Origin: Platanthera guangdongensis
Taxonomy: Eukaryota; Streptophyta; Magnoliopsida; Asparagales; Orchidaceae
Reading direction: 5' to 3'
Assembly (NCBI GenBank): GCA_039583875.1
Contig: CM077162.1
Coordinates: 59,688,822-59,752,821, forward strand
Length of the DNA stretch: 64,000 nt
In this document: positions 43,321-56,396 of the stretch, piece by piece
How positions within the stretch are numbered: position 1 is the stretch's first letter
Layout of the letters: each line of letters starts with the position of its first letter
Position numbers and translations under genes: made by a program
The notes under the pieces: model-generated
Seen by the model: only the letters and a program-made list of their open reading frames with translations
Told to the model about the DNA's origin: nothing
Databases searched by the model: none

Positions 43321-44901
43321 TGAAAGTCCACCTAGTGTCAACTACCTTCACCTATGGGGGGGGGGGGGGAATAGGTGACGTGCAGCATTTTTGCTGAATT
43401 TAAATTGTACCTGCACAAGAAAACAAAACAGCATAGCACAGAAAGGACACAAGCAAATTATAGTGGTTCCCCGATTTGGGTACATCCACTTTCCCCCTTC
43501 GACCTATCTCCCAACCAGGGACGACTCGGTCACTTCACCAACAGGATTGAAATCCAATCCTTGCACTAACGGAAGGAACCCTTCCACACGTAGGAGTCAA
43601 CACCCCCACAACACGGGTTGCACCCAACCCTTACAACTAGGAACCAACGTTCCTTTACAACAAAATGAAAATAGAATGTACAAGAACACAAACAACTTTT
43701 GGAGACTAAGGTGTCCCTCTTCGTTCGATGATGTGTTCTTGAAGTCACCGAAGAGTCCACAACCCTAGATCTCACTTGGAGAGAATCTCCCCGAAACCGG
43801 CGGCGGCAAGAGGGACGGCGACTTGGTTCTCGGGATCGGCGGCGACAACGGTGTGCGGCTGCTGTACTTTGGAGATTCAATATTCGTAGCAAAGCTAGCA
43901 AGGTCTTACAACGGTCACACTAGGATCGATCGTCTCAATCGATTCGGAAGGGGAAGGTTTTCCCGATAAACGAATCAAGAGACAAATGATCTCTGGTTAG
44001 ATGTGTGAGACGATGTGCTTGGATGAGCTTCTGTCGCCGGGAGATCTGGAATCAACCACGATCAAAGTCGGCGATCTACTGACACGAGCGGCGACGACGG
44101 CGGTGGAGCGGATTTCGCGATCTAGGTCACGTCGATGGCTCGGCTTTCTCTTTTCAAAAATGCTCTTCTTACTGTTCAAGAATACGCGAGTATTTATACA
44201 GTAGTATACCTTTTTATGACCGTTGTGGGTCCCACCAGAAGAAACCCTAATACTGGTTCAAAACAGAGCCTTAACATTTGATCCGGTCCAGCGGGATCCA
44301 GAAAATCGCCCAAGTCAAATTCGGTGAGAATCGAAGGTGATTCTCGACGAGTCGGCGAGAATCAGCCAGTGATTCTCGACGATTCGACGAGAATCACTAG
44401 TGATTCTCGCCGAATCACTTGATGATTCTCGACGATTATGACTTAGTGCCAGATTTGCATGCTTTGATGTAGCCGGATAGAGACGGCGAGAATCAGCCAG
44501 TGATTCTAGACGATTCGGCGAGAATCACTAGTGATTCTCGCTGAATCGGCGAGATTCTCGTCGATTATCACTTAGACGATTTTTCGTCTTTCCACCCATG
44601 AGCTGCTTTTTGACCCATCCTTGCTCCTTGTCTGCTCTTGCATTATCACAGCCCTGTAATTGAAAATAAGTACACTCCAATAGAGAGAGTACACGTAGGC
44701 CAACACACTGATCTGCTCAACGAGGGATTACGTCGCGCAGACCCGTGTATATTGACCTACTGCACCCTGACAGTGGTGTGTACTTAGCGTGGAATAACTG
44801 CAAGTACAACTTAAAAGAATTCATCAAATACATTATCTATTTACTTTAGCTTGTTCAGGGGCGTCTTCAAATCAGGTACATTGTGGATACAATACCCAAC
44901 A
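43321..44901 (-). mobile_element. Solo LTR of a SIRE-like copia family, 1581 bp, TSD GAAGC
   Basis: Flanked by GAAGC at 43316-43320 and 44902-44906, inside the RT of E. The minus strand starts TGTTGGGTATTGTATCCACAAT, like D and E, then diverges; it ends GGTGGACTTTCA. Units GATTCTCGACGATTCG and GGCGAGAATCA fill 44326-44580, and the TATA box TGTATAAATACT lies 126 bp downstream (44187-44200). A run of 14 G (43356-43369) sits where related LTRs have about six. Confidence 0.95.
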
Positions 44902-46850
44902 GAAGCCTTTGAGTGCAGCATATGCTAGGAACAACATGATTGCCTCCAGTCTTGCCACTGGAGCATATGTCTGATCGAAGTTGATCATTTCTTCTTATCT
45001 GTACCCTTTGGCGATGAGTCTGGCTTTGTTCTTAATTATGGTTCCATCTTCATCCATCTTATTCTGGTAGACCCACTTTGTTCCAATCACATTCTTTCCT
45101 TTGGGTATTGGCACAAGCTTCCAGACTTGGCAACGTTTGAACTGATTTAGTTCTTCTTACATTGGCATTACCCAAGATGCGTCCTTGTTTGCTTCCTCAA
45201 ACTTCTTTGGTTGAACCTGCGAGAGAAAACTCAAACATAAATTCTCATTAGTTGTACCTTTCCGAGTTCTGACACCATCACGAGGGTCTCTTATGATTTG
45301 AACAATTGGGTGATCCTTTAAGTGTCTCAGCTCTAAAGTCCTTGCATCTGGAGCTTCCTCTATCACTAGAGTGACTTCATCAGCTTGAATGACATCTTCA
45401 TCATGGTGATCAACTTCTCAAAATTGGGATTGGAGTGGTGATCTTGATGAAATCTTGACCTTTTTCTTTAACTAGCTCATCCAAGCTTAATTCCTTTAGT
45501 CTTGAACCTGCATCTTCAACAAACACACAAGAAGAGCTGCTTTGTAGCATGCTCGTCTCATCAAATACAACATTAATAGATTCTTCTACGACTAGGGTTT
45601 TCTTGTTAAAAATCCTATATGTCATACTATGGCTACTATATCCTACAAAAATACATTCAAAACTCTTTTCACTGAATTTAGTTGTGTGATACTTCCCATT
45701 GTTAAATATCAAGCATTTACTGCCAAAGATTCTAAAATATGAAATAGTTGATTTCCTGCCATTTAGTAGTTCGTAAGGTGTTTTATCATGGTTCTTATTT
45801 ATGAGTGCTCTATTTTGTACGTGATAAGCAGTGTTGATGACTTCAGCCCAGAAGTTTTCTTGTAGTTAGGCATCACTCAACATGGTTCCGCAGGCCTCTA
45901 TGAGTGTTTTATTCCTCCTCTCAGCGACTCCATTCTGTTAAGGAGTACGAGGAGAGGAAAACTCAAGAAAGATACCTAGGCTTTCACAGAATTCTATCAT
46001 AAACCCATATTTGAACTCTATTCCATTGTCACTTCTGATTTTTACAACTAAACAGTTGTATTAATTCTAGATCTGCCTAAACAATTAGTGAAAATATCAA
46101 AAGTATCAGACTTGTGTTTTAGAAAGAACAACCATACAAAATAAGAGTAGCCATCTATAATAACCAGTGTTTAATCCTTACCTCTCAAACTTCTAATTTA
46201 TAGGGGACCGAACAAGTCCATATGAAGTAGGTGTAAACACCTATTAGAATCTTTTCCAATAATGTTTTAAAGGTAGCCCTTGTTTTCTTACCTTTTACGC
46301 ATGTGTGATAAGGTCTATCTTCAACACACTTAGCGTTGGGTGCATCACGTACTAAATTAAGAGAAAATAATTTATTAATAGTTTTGTAATTTATATGTGT
46401 TAATCTCTTGTGTCATTGGTTAGTAAGAGACACGCTATCTTTTGGCAAAAAGCACAATGGTGTAGAAGAGTCTATGCAAAAAAAATTTAAGCAAAATATA
46501 TTTCTACTACGAGTGCCTAATAGAATCGTTTCTAAGTTATCTACCGATTTTATCAAGCACTTATCTGCATGAAATTCTACTATGTATCCTTTATCACAGA
46601 GCTGGCTTATGCATATAAGATTATATTCTAATCCTTCAACATAAGCAATGTCTGAGAAGGATACACTCTGTTAGTGATCATACTGTAGCCTCTTTTGATT
46701 CCCCCGTCAGAACCTCCAAAGATAACCTTTAGCTCGTTCACAATTGGAGAGTACTTCTGAAGAAGGTTTCTTGTCCCGGTCATGTACCGAGAGCATCCAC
46801 TGTCCAAATACTAGATAGGCGATTTGTTGGCCTTTGGACATACCTGCAAA
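44902..46850 (-). pseudogene. Copia E pol, N-terminal segment: protease, integrase, start of RT
   Basis: Protease near 46810-46770: the Trp of WYLDSGC is a stop and DSGCSRYMTG is kept. YVEGLEYNLI-like pieces follow. The pre-integrase region 46440-46220 and integrase (PRTP...NGVAERRNKTLIEA near 45950-45890) are strongly broken, with a stop in PQQN. Linker 45712-45157 has the FDETSMLQSSSS and LSLDELVKEKG segments. RT begins near 45140 and is cut at 44902. Confidence 0.85.
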
Positions 46851-46857
46851 AATAGAA

Positions 46858-48019
46858 TCAGTTTACCTCTGGAACCCAAACACATTTGGGTCCTTGGTTA
46901 TTTGTCAGCATGATCCCCCTAAGAGTGTTAACATTACGAGCGGTCTGGCTAGTACGATTAACTAGAGGAGTTTTAAAGCTTCTGGGATTAAACCAGCAAT
47001 CTACAACAAAGTGACCAACTTTTCCGCAACACCAATAGTCAAACCTGTTGTACCTTTTCCAAGTCTCCTGCTTGACCTTTTGAACATGTGGTCTTGCAGG
47101 GGTGACTGATCTGGAGGTAGAAGCCTCATGATGATGGTACTCACACGAATTTTTCACCTTCTTTTCCTTGGGTACAATTGGCTTAGCCTTAGGTTCCTTC
47201 TTAATATTAGGGTCATGAACGTATGGACTATAGTATTTCATTTGTATTTCCTCATAAGGTTCCTTGAGTACACTTTCAACAAAGTTTTGGGGATGGGTCC
47301 ATCCTTGGAACCGTTACTTAGGCTATACATAAGTAGGCCACGCAAAATGACTATAGTATGAATCAAAATCAAACTCGTTTGTTGGGAAGATGACCTTCTT
47401 AAACAAAGTTTGATCTAGAGGACCTTCCCCTCTCTTTGGCAAAAGCTATCTTAGCAGCCTTATTTCTTCTTTGAGCTTTATTCCTCATAGAATATTTACT
47501 AGGAGCTGCATGATGGCCTAAGCCAGCTACTTTTGCCTGAGCAGAGAATTCGGTAACAAATGGAAGGACTTTCTTGGTCTTGGAGAATCTTTTAACCAGT
47601 TTCTTTTCAGCGACAAGTTGTTCTTCCAATTTCTCGATGATGTTCTCTTTCAGGTTTAGGTGCTCGAGAGCTTTATTGTATTCTTCGATCACGACATGGA
47701 ATTCCTTTCTGAGTGAGTCCATACTTGTGACTTCCTCCCTCAGAGTGCTCTCCTTAGCCTTAAGATATTTGATCTCCATGTCTTAAGTTCTCGCGACTCT
47801 TCGACATTTGTCGTAAGCCTTGATTTATTCCTTGTATTGAGTCATGAGTTAAGACTCGTCATCAAAAGAGTAGTCCTCATGATTATGGTTTGAAGCATCA
47901 GATTTTGAGAGACGGGTGTGAGAATTTACCTTCCCAGTGTACTGGGGTTCTTATTTCTCATTTGTCTGTGCCATCAGCCCAAAATAGGCTTCCTCTTCCT
48001 CACTTGACTCAGATGAGTC
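46858..48019 (-). pseudogene. Copia E gag, C-terminal segment
   Basis: A coiled coil at 47779-47399 (LKAKESTLREEVTSMDSLRK; LNLKENIIEKLEEQLVAEK) corresponds to the one in D. A complete second zinc knuckle WCCGKVGHFVVDCW lies at 47040-47000, next to protease. The end KCVWVPEVN precedes the gag-pol junction. Right end cut by element F at 48020. Confidence 0.85.
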
Positions 48020-49686
48020 TGTTAAAATTTCTCAACGTGGTCAGCAAGGTAGCCCAAACGCCAAATTAATATCTTCGTCACTACCCAGTTCTCATGTTGA
48101 ACCAGCGGAAAACTAAGGAACAAAGGTTAATCCCAACAAACAATGGAAGCATAAGCAGATCTTTTACGCATTCACTTCTTTACAACACGAGACATACATA
48201 GCGAGACATGATTTCGCTAGTATAACTGCTGTAAACAGAAAGCACCAAAAGCCAAGCCGGGCGGACAGCACCGGAGTCCGCCGAGACCGCTGAGGTCGCC
48301 GAGGTCGCCGAGTCCGCTGAGATCGCCCGAACTAGGCTGCAATCCGCCGAATAGCCACGGAGTCCGCCGAAGCCGCGAGGCCGCGCGGACACACCGTTAT
48401 TCGTCTCCTGTTGAAACCGGACTGAGGAACACCCCCTACCCGCCTGAAGCCGGCGGACAGGTTATTGAAGCTGGCAAAGGTGAAACATAGTTGACAAGCC
48501 GCAGAGCGACCTCCTGCTGAATCCGCAGAGACCGCACAACTTCCAAGTACTTGACCGAAGTCAAAGCCAAACTCTTGGCTCCTTGAAGCTACTTGCGCGA
48601 CCTGCACACAACATACCGTCAGCCCTGAATCAATCCGCGCAGACAAACAAACTGAGACCGCAGCTCCTTGCCCAACCCAACTTACTGTTCACTCAAGTTA
48701 CTGTAGATGTGCCAGGGGGGTCCTATTTATAGGCGAGGTGAGGAGTGTGGTCACCGCCCTCGAGATAGCGACACCGCCCTAGACCGCGCGATAGCAAAAC
48801 ACCGTCCGCCGAGTCCGCAAGGACTTAGCTGGATACCAAGGAAAACTGCCAGGAGCAAGGCAACATTGGCGAACCCTCTCCAGTCCGCCAAAGCTATGCG
48901 GACAAGGCATCAGCCCGCAAAGCTTCCGACCACTGCAGGACAGCAACCCCCTTCAATGGCTGTCCGCACAAACCCGAGGCAGTCTGCAAGACTCATGCCT
49001 CAATCCGCCACAAGTCCACGACCAAAGGCAGATAACAACAGTCTGCCCGGTCAACAGCGAACTTGGCGGACACGGCGGAAACCATGGTCTTGGCACAGAG
49101 TGTGACTAAGTCCAAAAACATCAAAGGCCAATGCGAGCATGGCGGACATAAACTCTCGTCCGCCAAACACCGTAGCACAGACTTCCAGCAGTCCGCAAGC
49201 TCCTCGCACTTCTACCCAACACAGCAACCATCTCCCGGACTCCAAAACTAGTCCGCCAACGACCTCCATAGCAAAAACCTGCTGTATCACCAGAGCTCGA
49301 CAAGACCTCAGCCAAGCTTTAAGCTCAGTCCGCAACAGCCCATACTGCGGACACGCCAGTCCGCAAGCTTCCCGCAGACAAGAACCAAACCATCTATCAG
49401 CACAAGCTTGCACCACGACCACTGAGCAATGCACCAGTCCGCAAGCCTCTATCCGCTCAGGCCGCTCCTTGGCTAAACCAATCAGCAAATGCCCTATCCG
49501 CAGATAACAGGCCGCATAGTCCGCGGACTTCATGAAAAAAACCCGCTCAGAAGACAGCCGGCTTTTCACTAGACCTTCCACCAGGCCGCACATCACAGTC
49601 CACCCAGTCCTCCTAGTCCGCCAATGCTGTCCGCCCAGGCCGCCCGGCCTGTCCCGTCAACCACTTCCACTTCACAAATTTCAACA
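48020..49686 (-). repeat. Copia F 3' LTR, 1667 bp
   Basis: Plus-strand ends TGTTAAAATTTC and AATTTCAACA. A TATA box CTATAAATAG lies near 48722-48732 on the minus strand. GTCCGC/GCGGAC units are dense on both sides of it, with the palindrome AGTCCGCGGACT at about 49518-49529. Confidence 0.97.
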
Positions 49687-52600
49687 CTCCCCCTTGAAGT
49701 GGGAAGTGGCGACCAAGCCCAACAAGCTGCGCAAGCGTTCAAAGGGCCCCTTCGACAGTGGCTTCGTGAAGATGTCAGCAAGATTATCTTCACTCCGAAC
49801 ATGCCCGACCAGCAGAGACCCCTCTAACACCTTCTCCTTGATGAAATGGTGATCAATCTCTATATGCTTGGTCATGTCGTGACACAGTGGATTGTTAACC
49901 AGTTTGAGAGCACTCTCATTGTCACCCCGGAGTAAAGTAGGCCCTTGCACTTCTTCATGAACATCCTCTATAGGCCTCCTTAACCAAACGGCTTCCCGAG
50001 CAGCCAAGGTCAAAACCTTATACTCCGCCTCCGTGGTTGAAACCGAAACCGAGTCCTGCTTCTTGCTACACCACGAGATGCTAGCTGAACTGCAAGTGAA
50101 CACATAACCTGAAGTGGACCTCCGATCATCCGAATCACCGCCATAGTCAGCATCCGTGTACCCGAGCAACGCAAACTACGAGTCCCTTCTATAGAGGAGT
50201 CCCATGTCAGAAGTCACCTTGACATACTTCAGAATACCCTTCGCCGCCACTAGATGAGATTGCTTGGTTCAGCCATATACCGACTTACTCGGCCAACAGC
50301 ATAACCAATGTACGGCCTTGTAATCGTCAGATAAATCAAGCTCCCAACAAGAGCCCTGAACACCAAGGGATCATGAAGAACCCTTCCCTCATCTCGTCGA
50401 AGCTTACCCTTCTTCCCTTCACCCATGCCGAACCGCTTCACAATGCGATCAGCATACCCTTTCTGGCAAATGAGAACCCTGCACTCCTTCCTCTCCACTT
50501 CATGACCGAGAAAGTGATGCAACTCTCCCAAGTCTTTCATCTCGAAGCGTATAGCAAGCTCTGCCCTGAGCCTTGCTACTTCCGCCTCCGAATTCCCTGT
50601 GATGATCATGTCATCCACATACAGTAGGACCAGGACTTGTAGCTCCCCCTTCTTCTTGACGAATAAGCTTGAATCCGAGTTAGAAGCAAGGTATCCACAG
50701 AATTGCAAGTAGTCTACAATCTTCCCATACCAAGCTCTAGGAGCTTGCTTCAACCCATAGAGAGCGTTCCTGAGTTTGCAGACATAGTCCGGATGCTTTT
50801 CAGAGACAAAACCAAGCGGCTGATCCATGAAGATGTCCTTGTCAATCTCTCCGTAAAGAAAGGCATTCTTCACATCGAGTTGCCATAACCTCCATCCCTT
50901 GCTAGCAGCCAAGGCGATTACCACTCTTACTGAAGTCATCTTCGCAACTGGACTGAAAGTCTCCTCATAGTCTTCTCCATACTGCTGTGAGAATCCTCTA
51001 GCGACCAGGTGAGCCTTGAACCTATCAATGCTCCCATCAACCTTCTTCTTCAACTTATACACCCACTTGCAAGTAACCGGAGTAATGCCATCAACCTTGG
51101 GCACAAGGTCCCAGGTTTCATTCTTCTTCAGAGCATCAATCTCTTCTTTCATGGCACCTTCCCACTCCTTCACTCCAGTGGCCTCGTTGAAGTATGCAGG
51201 CTCTCGCTCATCCAGAGGACCTGCAAAGAAGCAGGAGACAAAGCTCACTGCATTCCCATCATAGTACCGAGCCGGTGCCTTAACCACCCTCTTCGATCTC
51301 CGAAGGGTCGGCTCCTTGCTCACTGCTTCCGTTGCTTCTTCGGGCTCAACTCCTACCTGGGGCAAGCATTGAGCAGTGCTCCCCCTGCTTCCTGAGCCTG
51401 AAGGCTCAGCCTCGAAGATAGAAGCAATAGGAGCTGCTGGTGAAACAGCAAGCTCCTCTTCTAAGCCTTCAGCAGCCACCACCGGTGCTTCATCAACCTT
51501 GCTACTTCCGGTTAGCTCAACCGAGCCACCTCCATATGACGTCAGCTCGTTAAAGACAACGTCTCTTGACACCACGAACTTCCTCGTCACAGGGTCCATG
51601 CATTTCCATCCCTTCTTCCGCTCATCGTAGCCAACAAAGAGAAACTTCCTTGCCTTCGCATCCAGCTTAGTCCGTGAAGCATCCGGGACATGCACGTAGC
51701 AAGTTGAACCGAACACCCGAAGGTGTCCCACACTCAGCTTCTCCTTAAGCAACAGCTCAAGAGGAGTCTTCATGTTGATAGGGCTGAGTGGCATCCGATT
51801 GATGACCTAAGCAGCACAAGACATCCCTTCCGCCCAAAAGGACATTGGGATATCTTTCGCATGACGCCAGCATTTGTAGGTCTCCGTCAGATGACGGATC
51901 TTCCGCTCCGCTACCCCATTTTGTTGTGGAGTGTGAGCACAAGTAAGCTCTCGTTGGATCCCGTGCTTCCTGCAGAAGTTAGAAAACTCGGAGGAAACAA
52001 ATTCACCCCTGTTATCAGTTCTCAGCTTCTTAATCCGCAAGCTAAGCCGACCTTCTACCAACTCCTTAAACTCCATAATCAAATGGAAGGCTTCCGACTT
52101 CTCCTTTAAGAAGTACACCCAAGTATACCTTGAGTAGTCATCAACCAAGACAAGCATGTATCTGCTTCCACCAAGGATGGCAGTAACCGTCGGTCCCATC
52201 AAGTCGCCATGAATGCACTCCAATGGTTTCTTGCTCCTTGTTTGTGATTTATCAAACGGAAGGCGATGTGCCTTACCGTATTGACAGCCCGCGCAAACAT
52301 GCCCATCACCAAAGGAGGACAACTTCGACAACCCCTTCACCAGACTTCTACTCGCCATCGTCTTTAGCTTATCCATGCCAACATGCCCCAGTCTCATGCC
52401 AGATAGCCGCGCTATCATTGGCCATCATCCTATCAACATATGAATTGGTGGCAAGAACAAACAAGTTCTTCACCCTCCTCCCTACATGAGCAACATCAGC
52501 CTTCACCGCTGATACGTTGCGAAGGAACCTCACGTCTGTTGGCCCAAACAGAACGTGATAACCAGTGTCCACCGCATTGGTCACCGAGAAGAGGTTTTCT

Positions 52601-53739
52601 TCATGCCCGTCACGTGATACACTCCTTAACGTGAGTGGGCCCTGATCACTACCCAAAGACACGACCCCCTCTTTCTCTACTGCATAAACAGTATTATCAG
52701 CAGTGATAATAGCTTCATTACCTGAGTAAGCCTGCATGGAGGGGAACTTCGATTTGTCTCTGGTGAGGTGATGACCACACCTAGAGTCCACGATCCACTC
52801 GCCGTTGAAGTCCTCAGCAGACAAGGCCCGGACACAAGTGCCCGTTATAAAAGCTCTGCCCCATTCTGCTTCTTCACTTCTCGAGAAAGTTTCCTCCTTT
52901 CCCGCAGCATGCCCAAGCTGCAGTTTGACCTTGCAGTCCCGCTTGAAGTGCCCTCGCTGATGACACCGGTAGCACTTCAGGTTCTTCTTCCAGTCCTTAG
53001 GAGCATTGCTCCTCTCCGGCTGATATGAGGTTGAAGTCTCCTTCTCACCAGCGACCTGGACCTTCTTCTTCTTCTTCCCTTCCCATCCTTTCTTATTGCC
53101 TGAGAAGAGAGCTTCGCTGCCTTCCTGATTCAGGTTCACTCCAGCCATCTGCCTTGCCAAGCTCTCCTGCGATGCAAGCAGATTCTCCAGCTCCAGCAAA
53201 GACGGCTGAGTAGCCCACCCATGAACAGATGTTACAAAAGACACATACTCCTTCCGCAAGCCGCGAATAATGTGCCTTTTCATCTTCGCCTCAGAGATAG
53301 GCTCATCAGGATCCCGTGCCGACAGCTCAGCACACAAGCTCTTCATCTTTAAGAAGTACTTGGACATGGAAAGGTCTCCCTGAGTTATCCTTTCCAACTC
53401 ATTCTCCAAGAACTGAAGTCGTGCCACATTCTTCCTATTGAACAACTTATCAATGGTTGTCCAAATATCAGCAGCGGACTCACATCCAACGATGTGATCA
53501 AACAGTTCCGGAGACACGGCCCTCTTCAGAATGAACTCCGCCTTAGCATTTGTTCTTCTCCAGAGCCTAACCTGCTCAGCAGTACCGAACGCAGCCGTGA
53601 CTTCCTGTCTGTCGTCACCACCGACGACTTACCACAGCTCCTCTCCAAGAAGATAACTCTTCATGCACGACTTCCACTTCTTGAAGTTAGTCGGCGTTAA
53701 GAGTTCAATGCCAAGACCCCTTGCAAAGCTCCCTTCCAT
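49681..53739 (-). pseudogene. Copia F gag-pol polyprotein (few breaks)
   Basis: ATG at 53739 (MEGSFARGLGIELLTPTNF), one TAA shortly after GEELW, then open to 52369: capsid domain (ITQGDLSMSKYFLKMKSLC), zinc knuckle CYRCHQRGHFKRDC, and protease WIVDSRCGHHLT, where the active-site Gly of DSG is Arg. A one-base shift near 52395 precedes integrase: RLGHVGMDKL, CAGCQYGKAHRLPF, HGDLMGP, LRTDNRGEF and HTPQQNGVAERK. A stop at 51807 follows. [34 protein letters not shown] and LLYVDDMIITG. A shift near 50270 precedes RNase H ([28 protein letters not shown]). The final codons overlap the PPT and the stop TGA (49683-49681) lies inside the LTR edge. Confidence 0.95.
49687..49702 (-). other. Polypurine tract of copia F
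   Basis: The minus strand reads CACTTCAAGGGGGAG directly before TGTTGA. It codes the last residues of pol at the same time (SHFKGEC). Confidence 0.88.
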
Positions 53740-53850
53740 TGAAACACCTATTGGCAACCTTTCAGAAGCTCCGAGCAACAACACAGGTTGATCACCACTC
53801 AATCACTGAGTAACAACACTGGTTGACTTCCGCTCACGCAACTGAACCTC

Positions 53851-53862
53851 GCTCTGATACCA
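53851..53862 (-). other. Primer-binding site of copia F
   Basis: The minus strand reads TGGTATCAGAGC immediately after the LTR end, an exact match to the initiator Met-tRNA 3' end. A 111-base leader with no other feature separates it from gag. Confidence 0.93.
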
Positions 53863-55528
53863 TGTTAAAATTTCTCAACGTGGTCATCAAGGTACCCCAA
53901 ACGCCAAATTAATATCTTCGGCACTACCCAGTTCTCACGTTGAACCAGCGGAAAACCAAGGAACAAAGGTTAATCCCAACAAACAATGGAAGTACAAGCA
54001 GATCTTTTACACATTCACTTCTTTACAACACGAGGCATACATAGCGAGACATGATTTCACTAGTATAAGAGCTGTAAACAGAAAGAACCAAAACCCAAGC
54101 CAGGCGGACAGCACCGGAGTCCGCCGAGACCGCCGATGTTGCCGAGGTCGCCGAGTCTGCTGAGATCGTCCGAACTAGGCTGCAATCCGCCGAATAGCCA
54201 CGGAGTCTGCCGAAGCCGCGAGGCCGCGCGAACACACCGTTATTCATCTCCTGCTGAAACCGAACTGAGAAACACCCCCTACCCTCCTGAAGCCGGCGGA
54301 CAGGTTATTGAAGCTGGCAAAGTTGAAATAGAGTTGACAAGCCGCAGAGCGACCTCCTACTGAATCCGCAGAGACTGCACAACTTCCAAGTACTTGACCG
54401 AAGTCAAAGCCAAACTCCTGGCTCCTTGAAGCTACCCGCGCAACCTGCACACAGCAAACCGTCATCCCTGAATCAATCCACGCGGACAGACAAACTGAGA
54501 CCACAGCTCCTTGCCCAACCCAACTTACTGTTCACTCAAGTTACTGTAGATGTGCTAGGGGGGTCCTATTTATAGGCGAGGTGAGGAGTGTGGTCACCGT
54601 CCTCGAGATAGCGACACTGCCCTAGCCCGCGCGATAGCAAAACCCCGTCCGCCGAGTCCACAAGGACTTAGCCGGATACTAAGGAAAACCGCCAGGAGCA
54701 AGGCAACATTGGCGAACCCTCTCTAGTCCGCCAAAGCTATGCGGACAAAGCATCAGCCCGCAAAGCTTCCGACCAGTGCATGACAGCAACACCCTTCAAT
54801 GGCTGTCCGCACAAACCCAAGGCAGTCCGCAAGACTCACGCCTCAATCCGCCACAAGTCCACGACCAAAGGCAGATAGCAACAGTCTGCCCGGTCAACAG
54901 CGGACTTGGCGGACACGGCGTACACCATGGTCTTGGCACAGAGTGTGACCAAGTCCAAAACCATCAAAGGCCAATGCGAGCTGGAGGACATAAACTCCCG
55001 TCCGCCAAACATCGTAGCACAGACCGCCAGCAGTCCGCAAGCTCCTCGCACTCCTGCCCAACGCAGCAACCATCTCCCGGACTCCAAAACCAGTCCGCCA
55101 ACGACCTCTACAGAAAAAACCTGCTGTATCACCAGAGCTCGACAAGGCCTCAGCCAAGCTCTAAGCTCAGTCCGCAACAGCCCATACCGCGGACATGCCA
55201 GTCCGCAATCTTCCCGTGGACAAGAACCAAACCGTCTATTAGCACAAGCTTGCACCACGGCCACTGAGCAATGCACCAGTCCGCAAGCCTCTATCCGCTC
55301 AGGCCTCTCCTTGGCTAAACCAATCAGCAAACGCCCTATCCGCAGATAACAGGCCGCATAGTCCGCGAACTTCATGCAAACAACCCGCTCAGAAGACAGC
55401 CGGCTTTTCACTAGACCTTCCACCAGGCCGCACATCACAGTCCGCCCAGTCTGCCTAGTCTGCCAATGCTGTCCCCCCAGGCCGCCCGGCCTGTCCCGTC
55501 AACCACTTCCACTTCACAAATTTCAACA
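53863..55528 (-). repeat. Copia F 5' LTR, 1666 bp
   Basis: Aligns end to end with 48020-49686. TATA box near 54565-54575. The palindrome at the position of AGTCCGCGGACT has a substitution here (AGTCCGCGAACT, about 55360). Confidence 0.97.
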
Positions 55529-56396
55529 GAGTCAGTGTCATGAGTGTCTTGGCCTTCTTGGCTACTAGGCTTCTTTCAGATTTCTTTTTACTATAAGAAG
55601 ACTTATTTTCTTCTCTTCTTCCACCCTCTTTGTTCTTGTGCAGGAAATCAGCAATTATGTGCCCTGGAATATTACAACAGTAACAAACAATGTCAGATAA
55701 AATATGTTTGTTCGGTTTAGAGTTATATATGTCATGGCTACTTGATCCTTTCTTATGAAGATCACCATCGTGATGTGTTCTTCTGGAGGAAAAGTCTTTG
55801 TCTTTCCATTACTTCTTCTTACTCAGGAACTTTTTGAACTTTCTAGAGAGTAAGGAGAACTCTCCATATGATAGTTCTAAGCCCGAGATGCTCGGTTCTG
55901 AGTCTTCTTCTTCACATTCTTCCTGTGCAGGAGCAGGAGAAGTAGCTTTAACCTTCCTTGAGCTGTCTGCCTTTAGTGCGATAGACTTCTCCTTCGATGA
56001 GGATCAGCTTCCCTCTTCTTCAGCTTTTCTTGTATTATTTGAAGCTCATATGACATCAGCTTCCCGAAGAGGTTCTGAGGATCAGTCTCAGCTAGCTTTC
56101 CAAACTCCCTCATGGAACATATTTTGTTGTCCCATTCCTTTGTTAAGGGTCTTAGGATTTTATCGTTTAACTCTCAGTTAGTCAAGTTTCGGCCATAGTT
56201 CCTTAGGCTGTTGACGATCTTGAAAAAATTTTCATAAGTGTCTACTATAGTGTCTTTAGGGCCTTTCCTGAAGGCCTCATACTTCTGGTTCAAAAGGGAT
56301 CTTCTATCATCCCTTAATTCTTCTGTGCCCTCCATCAACATGATCAGTGACTGCCACATCTCTTTGGCAGATTGGCAGTGAATGAGATTTTGTAGC
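55529..56396 (-). pseudogene. Copia E gag, middle segment
   Basis: Lies between element F and the Tat-like solo LTR. From right: MWQSLIMLMEGTEELRDD, SLLNQKYEAFRKG and FFKIVNSLRNYG (56359-56174) match the capsid domain of D. A basic/Ser-rich region leads to the first zinc knuckle CYCCNIPGHIIADF (about 55690-55640), whose last Cys is Phe. Several shifts. Confidence 0.85.

Larger units (their letters stand above)
48020..55528 (-). mobile_element. Copia F: complete Ty1/copia element, 7509 bp, TSD GAGTC
   Basis: GAGTC at 48015-48019 and 55529-55533. Both LTRs are full length (1667 and 1666 bp), with PBS, one gag-pol frame and PPT in order. It has no extra gene, a single polyprotein frame and GC-rich LTRs unlike the SIRE-type neighbours. 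I do not assign it to a named copia lineage. LTR pair differences are about 5 percent over the first 150 bp by eye. Confidence 0.97.
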
